The position numbers were made by a program, and so were the translations under genes. A DNA stretch of 64,000 nucleotides. Origin: Asterias amurensis (lineage: Eukaryota > Echinodermata > Asteroidea > Forcipulatida > Asteriidae). Below the pieces are notes generated by a model, which did no database searches, was not told where the DNA came from, and was given only the letters and a program-made list of their open reading frames with translations. The stretch is from contig NC_092666.1 in NCBI RefSeq assembly GCF_032118995.1, positions 2,232,001 through 2,296,000 of the forward strand, given 5' to 3'. Each line of letters opens with the position of its first letter. Within the stretch, counting starts at the first letter, position 1. Below, piece after piece: positions 10,212-35,130 of the stretch.

Positions 10212-12282
10212 CCTCCCGGTCTCCAGGCGACCTCCCGCCGACGGACCCGTGGGAGGCCGCCTTCAGGAATTTTTGGGGTCCTGGGCTCAGATCACGTCCG
10301 ACAGATGGGTCCTCGAGACGATCGAGTACGGCTACGCACTCGAGTTCACGAGGACCCCCCCGTTGGACATGCTGGTTCGGCCAACGCCCACCCCGTCCGA
10401 CCCTCTCAAGCGCCGTGCCCTCGAAGGGGAGATCAGTTCCCTTCTCCTCAAGCGGGCAATACGCGTTGTCCCCGACCAGGGGACACGGACGGGGTTCATG
10501 TCCACTTTCTTCTTAGTTCCCAAGAAGGAGGCGGACGCTTGGCGGCCGATCCTGAATTTAAAGCCCCTAAACCGATTTATCCGCCCAAAGCGCTTCCGCA
10601 TGGAAACGCTGCGGGCAATCCTCGAATCAATCGAAACGCCCGCATGGGGGGCGAGCTTGGACCTTCGGGACGCTTACCTCCATGTCCCCGTCAGGGCCGA
10701 ACACCGCAAATTCCTGCGCTTCCTCTACAACGGAACGCTATACGAATTTGGGGTGCTCCCCTTTGGGCTGTCGACCTCCCCTCGGGTTTTCACCCGAGTG
10801 GTACGGGCGATCGGGGCAGCACTTCGGAGACGAGGACTGCTGATTTTTCAATACCTCGACGATTGGCTGATTGTGGGCCGATCGCGGGAGGCAACGGACG
10901 CGGCGCTTACACTTACTTGGCGCCTCACGTCCAGCCTGGGGTTTCTCATCAACTCCGAGAAATCGCACCCGATCCCCTCTCAGGTGCCCACCTTTCTCGG
11001 GGCGGCTCTCGACCTTCAGAGGGGGCTAGCCCGCCCTTCGGCGGAACGGGTACAGAACTTACAGCAGTGCGTGGCCCTTTTCCTGGGGGCTACGGTGGCG
11101 CCAGCGGTAGCCTGGCTCAAGTTACTCGGTCTTATGGCCAGCATGGTAGACCTAGTAGATTTCTGCAGGCTGAGGATGAGACCTATCCAGCTCCATCTCC
11201 TCTCCTACTTTCGGCCCAGCCGTCATTCGGTCAACCTCCCGGTGCCTACCACGCCGTGGCTGACCCCCCACCTTCAATGGTGGGTGGAGGACGCCAACCT
11301 TACACGTGGTCGGGTGTTCCGCCCGCCCCGACCATCAGCGACCGTCGTCACCGACGCGTCTCTGTACGGCTGGGGGGCGACCCTCGACCCCTGCCAGATA
11401 GCGGGGGTGTGGGGCCCGGAACACCACTCGACCCACATCAATGTCCTGGAAATGCTGGCGGTCCGGAATGCCCTCCAGCATTTCCGGGCAAAGCTAGTGG
11501 GGCAGGCCGTCCTGGTGCGCTCCGACAATGCTACAGTGGTAGCGTATATCAATCACCAGGGGGGCACCCGGTCGGCCCGGCTGTGTGCACTGGCATGGGA
11601 CCTGATCCACTGGTGCATACAGCAGGGGATCGCCCTGTCGGCGGTGTACATCTCGGGGAAGGAGAATGTCACGGCCGACGCTCTTTCCCGGGGCTGGATC
11701 GTCCCGACAGAATGGTCCCTCCGCCCCTGTGTGGCCCAGTCGCTCTTCCTGCTTATCGACCGACCTCATGTGGATCTGTTCGCCTCTCGGATGAACAATC
11801 AACTGCCGATCTACTGCGCCAGGGGCCCCGACCCCGGGGCATGGCGGATCGACGCTCTGACTATACGATGGGAGGGGCTGTTGGCATACGCCTACCCGCC
11901 CATCTCCCTCATTTCACGGGTGCTGACAAGGATCGAGCAGGATCACTGCAAAGTTCTCCTGATCGCCCCTTTCTGGCCCCGACAGCCCTGGTTCCCACGG
12001 CTGGTCAGGCTCCTGGTACACAGGCCGGTAGTTCTCCCACAGCGCCCGGACCTCATATACCAGCCCGGGTCCAGAGTAGTGCATCCGACTCCGAGGGACC
12101 TGCACCTGACGTGCTGGGTGCTGTCACAAGATCCCTCAGAGCAGCGGGCCTTTCGAGACGGGCTGCGGAAGTTGCCGCCCAGTCCCGAAGGGCCTCAACC
12201 CGAAGAGTTTATGACTGCCGACTACGCCATTTCTTTAAATGGTGTAGGCGGCGAGCTATTCATCCCGCCGATACTTCTGTAG
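10084..12282 (+). CDS. DIRS reverse transcriptase / RNase H polyprotein
   Basis: 732 codons from the first ATG; the true start may be downstream of the gag overlap. The RT domain spans about residues 95-300: fingers motif FFLVPKKEADAWRPILNL, SLDLRDAYLHVPV with the first catalytic Asp, LPFGLSTSPRVFTR, and the active site YLDD at residues 257-260. RNase H follows, with VVTDASLYGWGA (Asp at 424), the Glu of HINVLEMLA, the Asp of LVRSDNATVVAYINHQGG, and KENVTADALSRG. A C-terminal block with LAYAYPPISLI and LLIAPFWPRQPWFP matches the region often called methyltransferase-like in DIRS elements. It copies element RNA into DNA. All catalytic residues are present and the frame is uninterrupted. Confidence 0.93.
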   Translation: MAVFVGTKDHRTHARRPKANSGPSRAVVFVRPPPGTPGRGGSDLPVSRRPPADGPVGGRLQEFLGSWAQITSDRWVLETIEYGYALEFTRTPPLDMLVRPTPTPSDPLKRRALEGEISSLLLKRAIRVVPDQGTRTGFMSTFFLVPKKEADAWRPILNLKPLNRFIRPKRFRMETLRAILESIETPAWGASLDLRDAYLHVPVRAEHRKFLRFLYNGTLYEFGVLPFGLSTSPRVFTRVVRAIGAALRRRGLLIFQYLDDWLIVGRSREATDAALTLTWRLTSSLGFLINSEKSHPIPSQVPTFLGAALDLQRGLARPSAERVQNLQQCVALFLGATVAPAVAWLKLLGLMASMVDLVDFCRLRMRPIQLHLLSYFRPSRHSVNLPVPTTPWLTPHLQWWVEDANLTRGRVFRPPRPSATVVTDASLYGWGATLDPCQIAGVWGPEHHSTHINVLEMLAVRNALQHFRAKLVGQAVLVRSDNATVVAYINHQGGTRSARLCALAWDLIHWCIQQGIALSAVYISGKENVTADALSRGWIVPTEWSLRPCVAQSLFLLIDRPHVDLFASRMNNQLPIYCARGPDPGAWRIDALTIRWEGLLAYAYPPISLISRVLTRIEQDHCKVLLIAPFWPRQPWFPRLVRLLVHRPVVLPQRPDLIYQPGSRVVHPTPRDLHLTCWVLSQDPSEQRAFRDGLRKLPPSPEGPQPEEFMTADYAISLNGVGGELFIPPILL

Positions 12283-13190
12283 AGGAAGTCGGGGATTTCC
12301 TCCTGTATCTTTTTGATAGCGGGCTGGCAACGGCCACGGTGAAAAATTACCGTTCGGCCATTGCTGCAGTCCACGGAGGATTCACCGACGGCTCGACAGT
12401 CTCAGATAACCAGGCGATTGGACAGCTGACTAAGGGGATGTTTGTCACCCGTCCCCCGGTGCGCAAACTGGTCCCATCGTGGGACCTCTTTAGCGTGCTG
12501 TCAGCACTAACAAAACCCCCTTTCGAGCCGCTGAGTGGGGCCACGCTACTACATCTAACGATCAAAGTGGCCTTTTTGTTAGCGGTCGCTACGTCTCGCC
12601 GACGTAGCGAGCTGCACTCCCTTACGGTGGCGGCGGGGCACATCCGGTGGGAACCCGGAGGTGTCCGCCTGGTCCCTGCGGCGGGGTTTTTAGCCAAAAA
12701 TCAATCCAGTGCTTTCGAACCCCCGGATATTTTTGTTCCCGACCTTAAAACCTTTTCGGCGGTCGCGGGGGACAAGCTTTGGTGCCCGGTACGGGCCCTA
12801 AAGTGGTACATCGATCGCACAAAGTCAATCCGAACCGGCCACGAACAGCTGTTCGTGTCCACGGTTCCACCATTCCGACCAGCGTCCCGCGATACAATCG
12901 CGCGTTGGATAGTCACAGCCATCCGCTCGGTGCCGGGCGGATGGCCAGCGTCCGATGGTCCAGTTCATGCCCACGAAGTACGGGGGGTGTCGGCCTCATG
13001 GGCTTTCTTTAAAGGGGTCTCCATGAGTGATATTACAGGGGCGGCCTCCTGGAAGAGCCCGTCCACGTTCTCTGACTGCTACCTGAAGGACGTTCTACAG
13101 GTGGATGGGAGAGCGGGTAGAGCGGTTTTACAGGCGGCCAGCCGAGCTGCAAAGCCAGGACAAGCTCCACCTCGGCAGTCACGTGTTTAG
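12068..13190 (+). CDS. DIRS tyrosine recombinase (integrase)
   Basis: This frame is open from 10305, but only the part from about 12068 is the real recombinase. Upstream of that it is a shadow of the RT frame, and the last about 215 nt of the RT frame overlap it. The N-terminal SAM-like core-binding region contains RRASTRRVYDCRLRHFFKWC and VKNYRSAIAAVH. The catalytic domain has Arg in TSRRRSELHSL, the H-x-x-R box in HAHEVRGVSASW (codons near 12972-12983) and the nucleophile Tyr in FSDCYLKDV (13080-13082), followed by a stop at 13190. The full R-HxxR-Y set suggests an active enzyme that integrates the circular intermediate without target duplication. No ATG marks its start; frameshift, reinitiation or splicing is possible. 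Confidence 0.9.
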
Positions 13191-13409
13191 GTGAGTTCTT
13201 CCACGGTAATACAATGCTAACATTACTTATAATGTTTTGTTCACCCGTGGGACGATACCCCCTGTACGTTTTGGGCATGGACCACTATCGGGCCTAGCGG
13301 CCGCGAAGCGTTCTCTGAATTTTGAGCGCGCCGGGGTCCTACGCCCCCCCCCCACTTAAGACATGCAGTAGCACCGCGTATACCCACCGCCTTTCCTCGG
13401 TGCGAGTCT

Positions 13410-13511
13410 ATGCAAATTAGTAATTCGACTCTACCGGTAAGTAGAGTGAAGTAGACTCCCCCCCCACAGTAGTGTGGATGGGGTCTACGAACGAATACTT
13501 ACCGGTAGAGT
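13410..13511. repeat. DIRS internal complementary region
   Basis: 13410-13456 is the exact reverse complement of the element's first 47 bases (7675-7721). 13457-13511 is the exact reverse complement of its last 55 bases (13701-13755). The two halves abut at gtagac|tccccccc, so this stretch complements the junction of a circularised element. It is the expected template for joining the ends in the DIRS1 replication model and fixes both boundaries to the base. Confidence 0.95.
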
Positions 13512-13571
13512 ATCCCTCCCTCCTTCCCCACATACTCGGTCCTTGGGTGCTTACATTTAGTAGGGCTCATC

Positions 13572-13755
13572 GAAAAGAGGACGACTCCGTGACGGGCATG
13601 TCGCGGGGCGTTATGGGTAGGACGGTGGAGGGCGCTATTGTGTGTAAAAGTCTTAGCATTCTGCCTCGCGGCATAGGGGAATATGCAAATTAGTAATTCG
13701 ACTCTACCGGTAAGTATTCGTTCGTAGACCCCATCCACACTACTGTGGGGGGGGA
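13572..13755. repeat. DIRS right inverted terminal repeat and terminus
   Basis: 13572-13716 mirrors the left ITR. The last 39 bases (ending actgtgggggggga) are unique to the right end and are copied in the internal complementary region. Host MITE sequence (ttttcct) resumes at 13756. Confidence 0.92.
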
Positions 13756-14001
13756 TTTTCCTGTTACTGTGCGAACTAACATGGTCGGCCATTTATGGGA
13801 GTCAAAATTTTGACCCCCATAAATGGCCGACGTGTTAGTCGACGAGGTAAAAGGAAAACCACGCAATTTCGAGGCATGTTTGTGTGGATCATTGTATTCT
13901 ACTTTTACAACATCTTTCTAACCATATGCATTTTATAAAAAACGGTTACAAACGCTTTTCAAAGACCAACTCGACCGATCCAAGGCAACGTGTTCCTTTA
14001 A

Positions 14002-14539
14002 CCATGCGGGGACGAGAAGTGTCCTCCAAGCCGCAAGGAAGACTGCGAGAGATCGTCGGCCTCGAAAACCTTCTCACACATAGACCAAGGGACACTTTGG
14101 GTATCTTTTCCTAGAATGGTGTGGTGATTATTAATTATTACTTATACAAGTGAAAGTTCATATCAAATTTTAACGAGCACAATGGACCAATTTCAAAAGA
14201 TGCGGCTAGCTGCCCACTGTGCTCCCCTAGTGATAAAATGAAGTCCGTTCCGCTATTCGGATACCGATCAATATTTACAAGAATTATCTGAAATGTCTGA
14301 GTCACGAGAAAAGATTTGAGTAACACACATATACATATATTATTTGAGCTAAAGTACTATCTCAGCCAGCCTGCTACTGCTTGAATTCCAATGATGAATC
14401 ATGGCTGAATCATACAGAAAGGACAATAGTTGCAATGCGCAAACCGCTTAGAGGGTTCACTGCACTATACTCAACAGGTGCGAAATTCCCACCCTAAGAG
14501 AAACATAACGGTAAATGGCCGAGTACCAGCTGATATGTG
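14002..14539. other. No gene recognised
   Basis: AT-rich sequence between the DIRS/MITE block and a small palindromic repeat. It may include distal promoter of the Ig gene, but no motif is convincing. Confidence 0.35.
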
Positions 14540-14674
14540 TAAGGCCGTGTCCGAAACGGCGACTTCGGCTACAGCTACGGCTAGATCGCCCGCGTCTGCC
14601 TATTCTTCAACACTGGTAGACGCGCTGATCTAGACGTAGCTGTAGCCGAAGTCGTCGTTTCGGACACGGCCTAA
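14540..14674. mobile_element. 135-bp palindromic MITE (ggccgtgtccgaaac ends)
   Basis: The left arm aaggccgtgtccgaaacggc and right arm gtcgtttcggacacggcct are near-perfect reverse complements, extending about 55 bp each side (cggctacagctacg paired with cgtagctgtagccg). Loop of about 25 nt. It lies 230 bp upstream of the Ig gene start codon. Confidence 0.85.
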
Positions 14675-14904
14675 CATGTATACAGACTGGTAACCAGCAG
14701 CCACTCAACCAAACCACGTATGGTACCCAAACTTCTCAAATGACGTATTCCCTGAAAATAGTTGTTATTCTAATCAGTCACCTGTCTTCACCTCAGTGCT
14801 GTTTTTGTTGATGAAAACGTCAGATTAAGAAAACAATTTTGTCAACACCTTTTCCTTCGTCAAAAGCAGAAGTTAGAGTGTTTGTGTTCATTCTTCAGTG
14901 AGAT

Positions 14905-29740
<14,836 letters not shown>

Positions 29741-30363
29741 GAAGAAAACATACATGGTAACCATGTTGCCATAGCAACAGTTCTGGTGCGCTTTTGTAAT
29801 CAAAATGCACTTTTATTATTTGTCTAAGAGCACATGACCACAATTATTCCACACTTTTATAACTTTTATGCAATATTATAACAATTTATTATTGTACAGT
29901 GCCTTTGCTATTTTTATCATGGTGTTCGAAAAAGGGACATTTTAAATATTTTACATACTGTATACTCACACATGTTTGTCAACGCGGTAGGGGACTTCTC
30001 TTTTGGTTTTTTTTGGCAGTATCCTTTGACTCGTTACGTGTCATATCCGAAAGCTCAATTCAAGAATTTTTGAGTTTGACAACAAAAAAAACGGAAAGAA
30101 TTGAACCTTTTCAATGAATGGGTGTGTTTACATTGAATTACTTGGGTCATTAAACTTATTGGATGAGCAGTTAATCTACCTAGGCCAGTCAGCAGTCCTA
30201 CTGGTTTGTGCATGATCCAATTAAGTCCACTGTTTGGAAAAGAACCTACTTGGAGATAACAGGTGTGAGTTGCTAGAGGTAAAGGATGTTTTATTCTTTC
30301 CCGTAAGAAAAACTGGGTAAGGACACCCTCGAATCAGTCAAAATATAGACCTAGGAATTTTCA
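29741..30363 (+). other. Probable 3' UTR of the Ig gene
   Basis: Follows the stop codon; AT-rich without competing exons. No AATAAA occurs soon after the stop; the clearest downstream one is near 33428, so the UTR end is unresolved. Confidence 0.4.
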
Positions 30364-30749
30364 TTAAAGGCAGTGGACACTATTGGTAATTACTCAAAAT
30401 AATTATTAGCATAAAACCTTACTTGGTAATGAGCAATGGGTAGCTGTTGATGGTTTAAAACATTGAGGGAAACGGCTCCCTCTGAAGTAAAGTAGTTTTC
30501 GAGAAAGAAGTAATTTTCTGTGAATTTGATTTTGAGACCTCAGAATTAGATTTTGAGGACTTGGAATCAAGCATCCAAAAGCACACACCTTCGTGTCACA
30601 AGGGTGTTTTTTCTTTCATTATTATCTCGCAACTTCAACGACCAATTGAGCTCAAATTTTCACAGGTTTGTTATTTTATGCATATGTTGAGATACACCAA
30701 GTGAGAAGACTGGTCTTTGATAATTACCAATAGTGTCCAGTGTCTTTAA
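30364..30749 (-). mobile_element. MITE family A (copy 9)
   Basis: Full-length, TTAA to TTAA; central hairpin partly degraded (gagacctcagaattag / tttgaggacttgg). Confidence 0.85.
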
Positions 30750-32930
30750 ACCAGGTTACAGTCAGTTAATTTTTTTTTAGTTATAGTGTGTACAAATCTG
30801 AAAATGGAACCAAGTTGTTTAGTTTATGGTTACACATGAATGTGTGGGTTGTCTCATTTAGGATCACTTCATGTCATGGTTTAATTACATGTTTTCAAAT
30901 GTATTCAAATTTATTCAGATTTGTTCTAGTTTAAGCCATGTTATTGAAATTTGAATACGGAACCAGTTATTCAAGTTTGTGTTTTTGTATTATTTTTTTA
31001 TATGCTGACTGAAATGCATTCTACTGTGACACAAAGTTTCTGAAGCTTTCTTGCAATAACACCAAGATGATACCCCCACACTAAAACAACATTTGTTTTA
31101 TAAACAAGTTTAAAGATACAGCACTGTCAGCCATAAATTGTATGCACCTAAATATACAGTACATGATTCTACAGTACCTGTACATGTATGTATGTACCTG
31201 TGAAGGTTTTATCATTTAAAATGTTATCCATAGGCCATTCAAGTCTCACGGACATTCAAACATTTGTGGGACCACTTTTTGGGTCTCACATACATATTAT
31301 AAATTGTCTTAGATATGTGCAAGTGCACGTATTTACCAGTAAGGGACCAAAGGCGCTTGACCAACAAACATGTTTACATATGTCTGGCATTTTTTTTCAT
31401 TATGAGACTGTTTTATGTAGCACATTTCACAAGGTGCTGTGCTGCATTCAGCAGATACTGCCAGAAATACCAGGGCAAACCCTTTCTCTTAATTGATAGT
31501 ATAACTGGTTTCGTTTACGTTCATTGCGTTATTTAAACATTGGGCTTCATGTCTCATCCAAAGGACAAGATATTGCCTGGATTTTATCTTTGAAAGGGCA
31601 AGGCCATTTTCATTTTGCAAAGGGCACTTCCGTTCTGAAAGTCAATGGGAAACTTGAAGGGGCACCAAGGCTAAGACCAGGGGCAACATTGGCCAGAGGC
31701 GAGAATTCCACAGTGTATGAGCTTTTATTCTTTTTACCATTGTACATAACATTACACCCTGTGTAGAAAATTAAACTTTAAAAGAACATATACTTCCACT
31801 TTAAACCAAAGAAATTTACTGTTTGGTATATTTTTATCCAGTACTGCAAAAGGTACTAAAGAAAAAAAACTTTTATACCAAGAATACAGAATGTTTTACT
31901 GAAATCTTTAAGTGTTTTCTGAGATGTGTACACATTGAATTGAGTCAAAGAAATTATTTCTGAAATGTCCTACAAACTGTGGGGTAAAAACCAGAAGAAC
32001 GAATGAAAGGAGAATCGCTATATGTAATTTTTGGATCTTTACAACTGCGAATCATGTTGCAGTGCAAAATTGAAAAGAGTTACAAATTTAGTCTGGCTCT
32101 TTGTGAGTGTAAACTAAAACATTGCCATGTACAGTACTGCATAGCAAGAATGACTTCACTTAATATTGTACTCCTATATTGAATTCATATTTGACAGACT
32201 TCTTAATTTTGTGTATAGTGTAGAGTCACTTAAAAGTGAATAGTGTACATTTAGTTTAAATTGTTTGAAGCAAATACTAATTTTTTTAATTACTAATATT
32301 GTGCGGTGTTTTTTGCCATTACTGGAGTGCAAAGTTGTCCTTTGTATATTTTTTACAAATTTTCTATCAAAGACATCTGTGACTTTGAGGTTGACAAAAC
32401 TGTGGCCCATGATTTCTGAACTGACGGCTCAGGTCTCGACTCTGACTCAGGTATCGTCTGCGCTTTTCGAGGTCCAGACTGCGCTTTTTGAAGTCCTCTG
32501 TTGACAAAACCCTGTATACGTAATTTTTCTCTGGGTAAAAATACGCGTAGTCATGGTAAGATTGCAAACACTTTCTAGCTGGCTGTCAAAACACAAAGGT
32601 TTTGCCCAGCGTTATGCGTGCGATGGTTTTCGAGTGACGTCAGAGGTCACATTATCTATGCACATCCAATTTGTATTCTATTGATGGTTTTGTTGATACA
32701 GTAAGGTGATTGTCTCTTTTCCAATGGCAATAACTAAGTTTTGTTTCCTTTGCAGCAACTAATTTTACCATGGAGGTACTAAGCCTAGCAATATTTGAAA
32801 GGCAAAGACTTAATTAGTCCATTTTAAGTTTTCATCGGGGATAAGGAGTATTTATTTCAGTTTTACCCTTTCACTGATGTGTGTTAGCAATGTATACTCT
32901 GAACTTTCCAGCGTTCTGTGAAAACAAATT
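30750..32930. other. No gene recognised
   Basis: AT-rich with short, domain-less open frames (for example 31188-31766). May be downstream UTR or intergenic. Confidence 0.35.
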
Positions 32931-32934
32931 CACA

Positions 32935-33170
32935 TGCACTTTACTCGGTTTGGATTCAAACCAACAACCTTGTTGGAGTACCCACTGTTAAAATAACAGG
33001 ATTCGAAGCATAGCTACCGAGCAATCTCGGTGGTCTAGTTGGTATGACACTGCTCTAGAACTGCAAAGGTTGTGAGTTTGAATCTCACCGGAGCAGTACG
33101 TCGGAAGTGGTAGAACGTTGCTTGTAACCTGGACGCCGTTGGTTCAAATCCCACTCTAGTAATTTTTTCT
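32935..33170. repeat. Cluster of three tRNA-like modules (SINE-like)
   Basis: Module 1 is on the minus strand (about 32945-33022; B-box-like ggtttgaatccaa). Module 2 is on the plus strand (about 33028-33092; A-box TGGTCTAGTTGG, T-arm gtgag-tttgaat-ctcac). Module 3 is on the plus strand (about 33096-33165; B-box GGTTCAAATCC). None forms a clean full cloverleaf, so these are tRNA-derived repeats or pseudogenes, not confident tRNA genes. Confidence 0.5.
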
Positions 33171-33599
33171 CTGTTCAACAACATATCATTTAAATGTGAA
33201 AAGTGTCAAGGGCTTTGGCAGGTTTCAATGAATGTGTGAATTTTTTTTCTATAATGTTGGGTTATCCTGTGGTGCTTCGTGCCAATATTTGCCTAGTTAT
33301 TTTTTACAAATATCAGCCCAATACTTGGACAATTGACTGTAACATATCTGGCACTCAACACCAAAGGTATTTTATATCCATAAGAGAAGAACATGTTTAT
33401 ATATTTTGTAGATCTCGAAAGAATCTAAATAAATGAGTATTGTATATTGGTAATTAATGTTGTATTTCTGTAATTTTGTGCCTCCAGAATAAGTAAAGGT
33501 CCTAACTGAGTTATAAATGCCACAATGTAACTGGCACTACATGTTACACGTTTTTTTATTGGACAGATAGACACTGAATGAAATTCCCTTCACTGAAGC

Positions 33600-33960
33600 T
33601 CAACCAACTGGACCCTAGATGAACTACTAGCCCTTACCATATAGAAATACCAGTCGTAACCTTAGAGGTCCTAACCCCACCATGAGTCTTAGCCCTGAAG
33701 CACTGAACCCCAATCAACCATATTAAGCGCGCTAATAACCTAGACAATAGAAGCTTTGACCCCAAACCTTAGAACTCCCAACCCCAACCTTAAAAGAAAC
33801 CTCAACCATAGAAGTCCTAACCCTAAATATAGAAGTCCCAACACCAACATGAGTCCTAACCCTGAAGTATCAAACCCCACCCAACCATAAACGTGCCAAC
33901 CCAAACTATAGAAGTCCTTAACCCCACCATAGAAGTCCCAACCCCAACTATTTTTCAAGT
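33600..33960. repeat. Degenerate minisatellite, ccatagaagtcctaacccc
   Basis: Roughly 20-25-bp units (ccatagaagtcccaacccca and variants) repeated irregularly. C/A-rich on the plus strand. Open frames through it on the minus strand are repeat-derived. Confidence 0.7.
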
Positions 33961-34129
33961 TTCGCCCCAACTTTCAAGTAAAAAAAAAAATAAATAACAA
34001 CTTCCTTGCTTCTTATCGATAAAAAGGCTTCAGAAATGTCCACTGCATCATGAAGAGCACAACATCGCACCTTAAAAAAAAATAGGCAAAAGTTGATAAA
34101 AGTGCTGGCCTCAAACCCCTATGATTCTT

Positions 34130-34384
34130 TCAAATTTCGGCCAATCGTACTACGTCACGCGCATGTACATCGAGCAAGGCATGCTGGGGAAAAATGGCGC
34201 GGCAAGATCGATCACCCCTGGGAACGAGGTTGATGCACCCTTTTACTCCGCCGGCGGCCATTTTCTTTCTGAGCGAGTGCATCGTGTGTTCAAAGGCGAC
34301 TCTTCCACGTGTGTGTGGCGAAAAAGCAGATTTTCTGCAACGTTTTACATCGAAAACCGACATCAAAATTCAACAACTTCCACG
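34130..34384 (+). promoter_or_regulatory. Promoter-like region (CCAAT, CRE-like, YY1-like)
   Basis: A locally GC/CpG-richer stretch in AT-rich DNA. It holds a CCAAT box (ggCCAATcg near 34140), a CRE-like taCGTCAc near 34151, a YY1-like cGGCCATttt near 34256 and an aaaaATGGCGcgg box near 34192. It precedes a spliced exon. Motif-based inference only. Confidence 0.4.
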
Positions 34385-35130
34385 ATGAGAACTGCACGGA
34401 TGTTCATAGAATCTTCTTACTCAGGTAAATTATTCGTGTGTTGGTGCAAAAGAGGAAATTTGAGGGGTTTTCTAAGCAAGATTGTCTTGGCAATACAGTC
34501 AAATTATTGTCAGCTAATAATGATACACTTGATTGAGAATTCTCTCTTTTCCATCTTGACCGGCGCCTTTGAATGGTTTTATACCAGATTTAGTGTGCCT
34601 TTACGAATGCTGTGTTATTATTATTATTATGATATCCAAGAGAAATCGAAGAAACACTAGATTATGTTAAAATATTTATTAAACCACCGCATTCTCGCTC
34701 AATCAATACAAGTGAGGAAAATATTGTTAGGGACGGATATTTTCGTTGAAACATTGACCAACATCGATTTTGCTGATGAATTCTGACGCTTTGCACTACA
34801 CGTTTTTTGTTTCTCCGATTCCTTCAATGCAAGTGTTTAGAGTAAAAACTACAGGGCGCACATATTTTTCTTTGAATTGTTTTCTTGTGTGTTGGGAATT
34901 AGATTTAACGACATGAAGTACTGCTGTACATGTATATGTGGAGACAATTTAAAGGCCCCATGAGCATACTGTCCTGAAGTAAAAAGTTCCCAATGCTTTA
35001 TACTTTCTATACCCCCTCATTATGTACATGTATGAACACTAATTTACATCCATACTTAAAAATATAATTTTGTTCTTTTTCAGAGTTCGTGGAATCTGAA
35101 TGTTTCCCTTTCATCCGAAGTGTATGTTGA
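34385..35130 (+). ncRNA. Candidate two-exon transcript (lncRNA or 28-codon ORF)
   Basis: A donor ctcag|gtaaat ends a first exon at 34424. An acceptor ttctttttcag starts a second at 35084. Joined, an ATG at 34385 reads 28 codons (starting MRTARMFIESSYS) to TGA at 35128-35130. No domain. The transcript could be non-coding, or this could be the 5' end of a gene with other exons I cannot identify. Confidence 0.3.

Larger units (their letters stand above)
7675..13755 (+). mobile_element. DIRS1-type tyrosine-recombinase retrotransposon
   Basis: A complete 6.08-kb element. It carries inverted terminal repeats (7688-7832 and 13572-13716), a gag-like region, reverse transcriptase/RNase H, and an overlapping tyrosine recombinase frame. 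An internal complementary region (13410-13511) exactly complements the joined left and right ends. It has no LTRs, no DDE integrase and no target duplication, as expected for the DIRS order, which is thought to integrate a circular DNA intermediate with its recombinase. It is strongly GC-rich compared with the AT-rich host. Intact RT and recombinase frames and perfect complementarity indicate a recent insertion. The gag region has an apparent frameshift. Identification rests on domain order and termini, not on a database search. Confidence 0.95.
7531..14001. mobile_element. TTAA palindromic MITE (family B) split by a DIRS element
   Basis: The left part (7531-7674) begins TTAAAGGAACACGTTGCC. 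The right part (13756-14001) ends with its reverse complement GGCAACGTGTTCCTTTAA, so about 390 bp of MITE is separated by 6.1 kb. The right part contains the palindrome centre (gtcaaaattttgac flanked by catttatggg and cccataaatg) and a full right arm. That arm shows the uninterrupted sequence at the insertion point, gcgtgg followed by ttttcc. The TTAA flanks suggest a piggyBac-type MITE. Confidence 0.85.

Noticed and set aside
10305..12067. N-terminal 590 codons of the long recombinase frame
   Set aside because: Out-of-frame reading of the RT/RNase H region. Low-complexity Gly/Pro/Arg composition, no motif.
31524..31766. 80-codon open frame (MRYLNIGL..)
   Set aside because: No domain, no splice context; within the length expected by chance.
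33028..33165. Functional tRNA genes
   Set aside because: T-arms look convincing but acceptor stems and anticodon arms do not pair properly; treated as tRNA-derived repeats.
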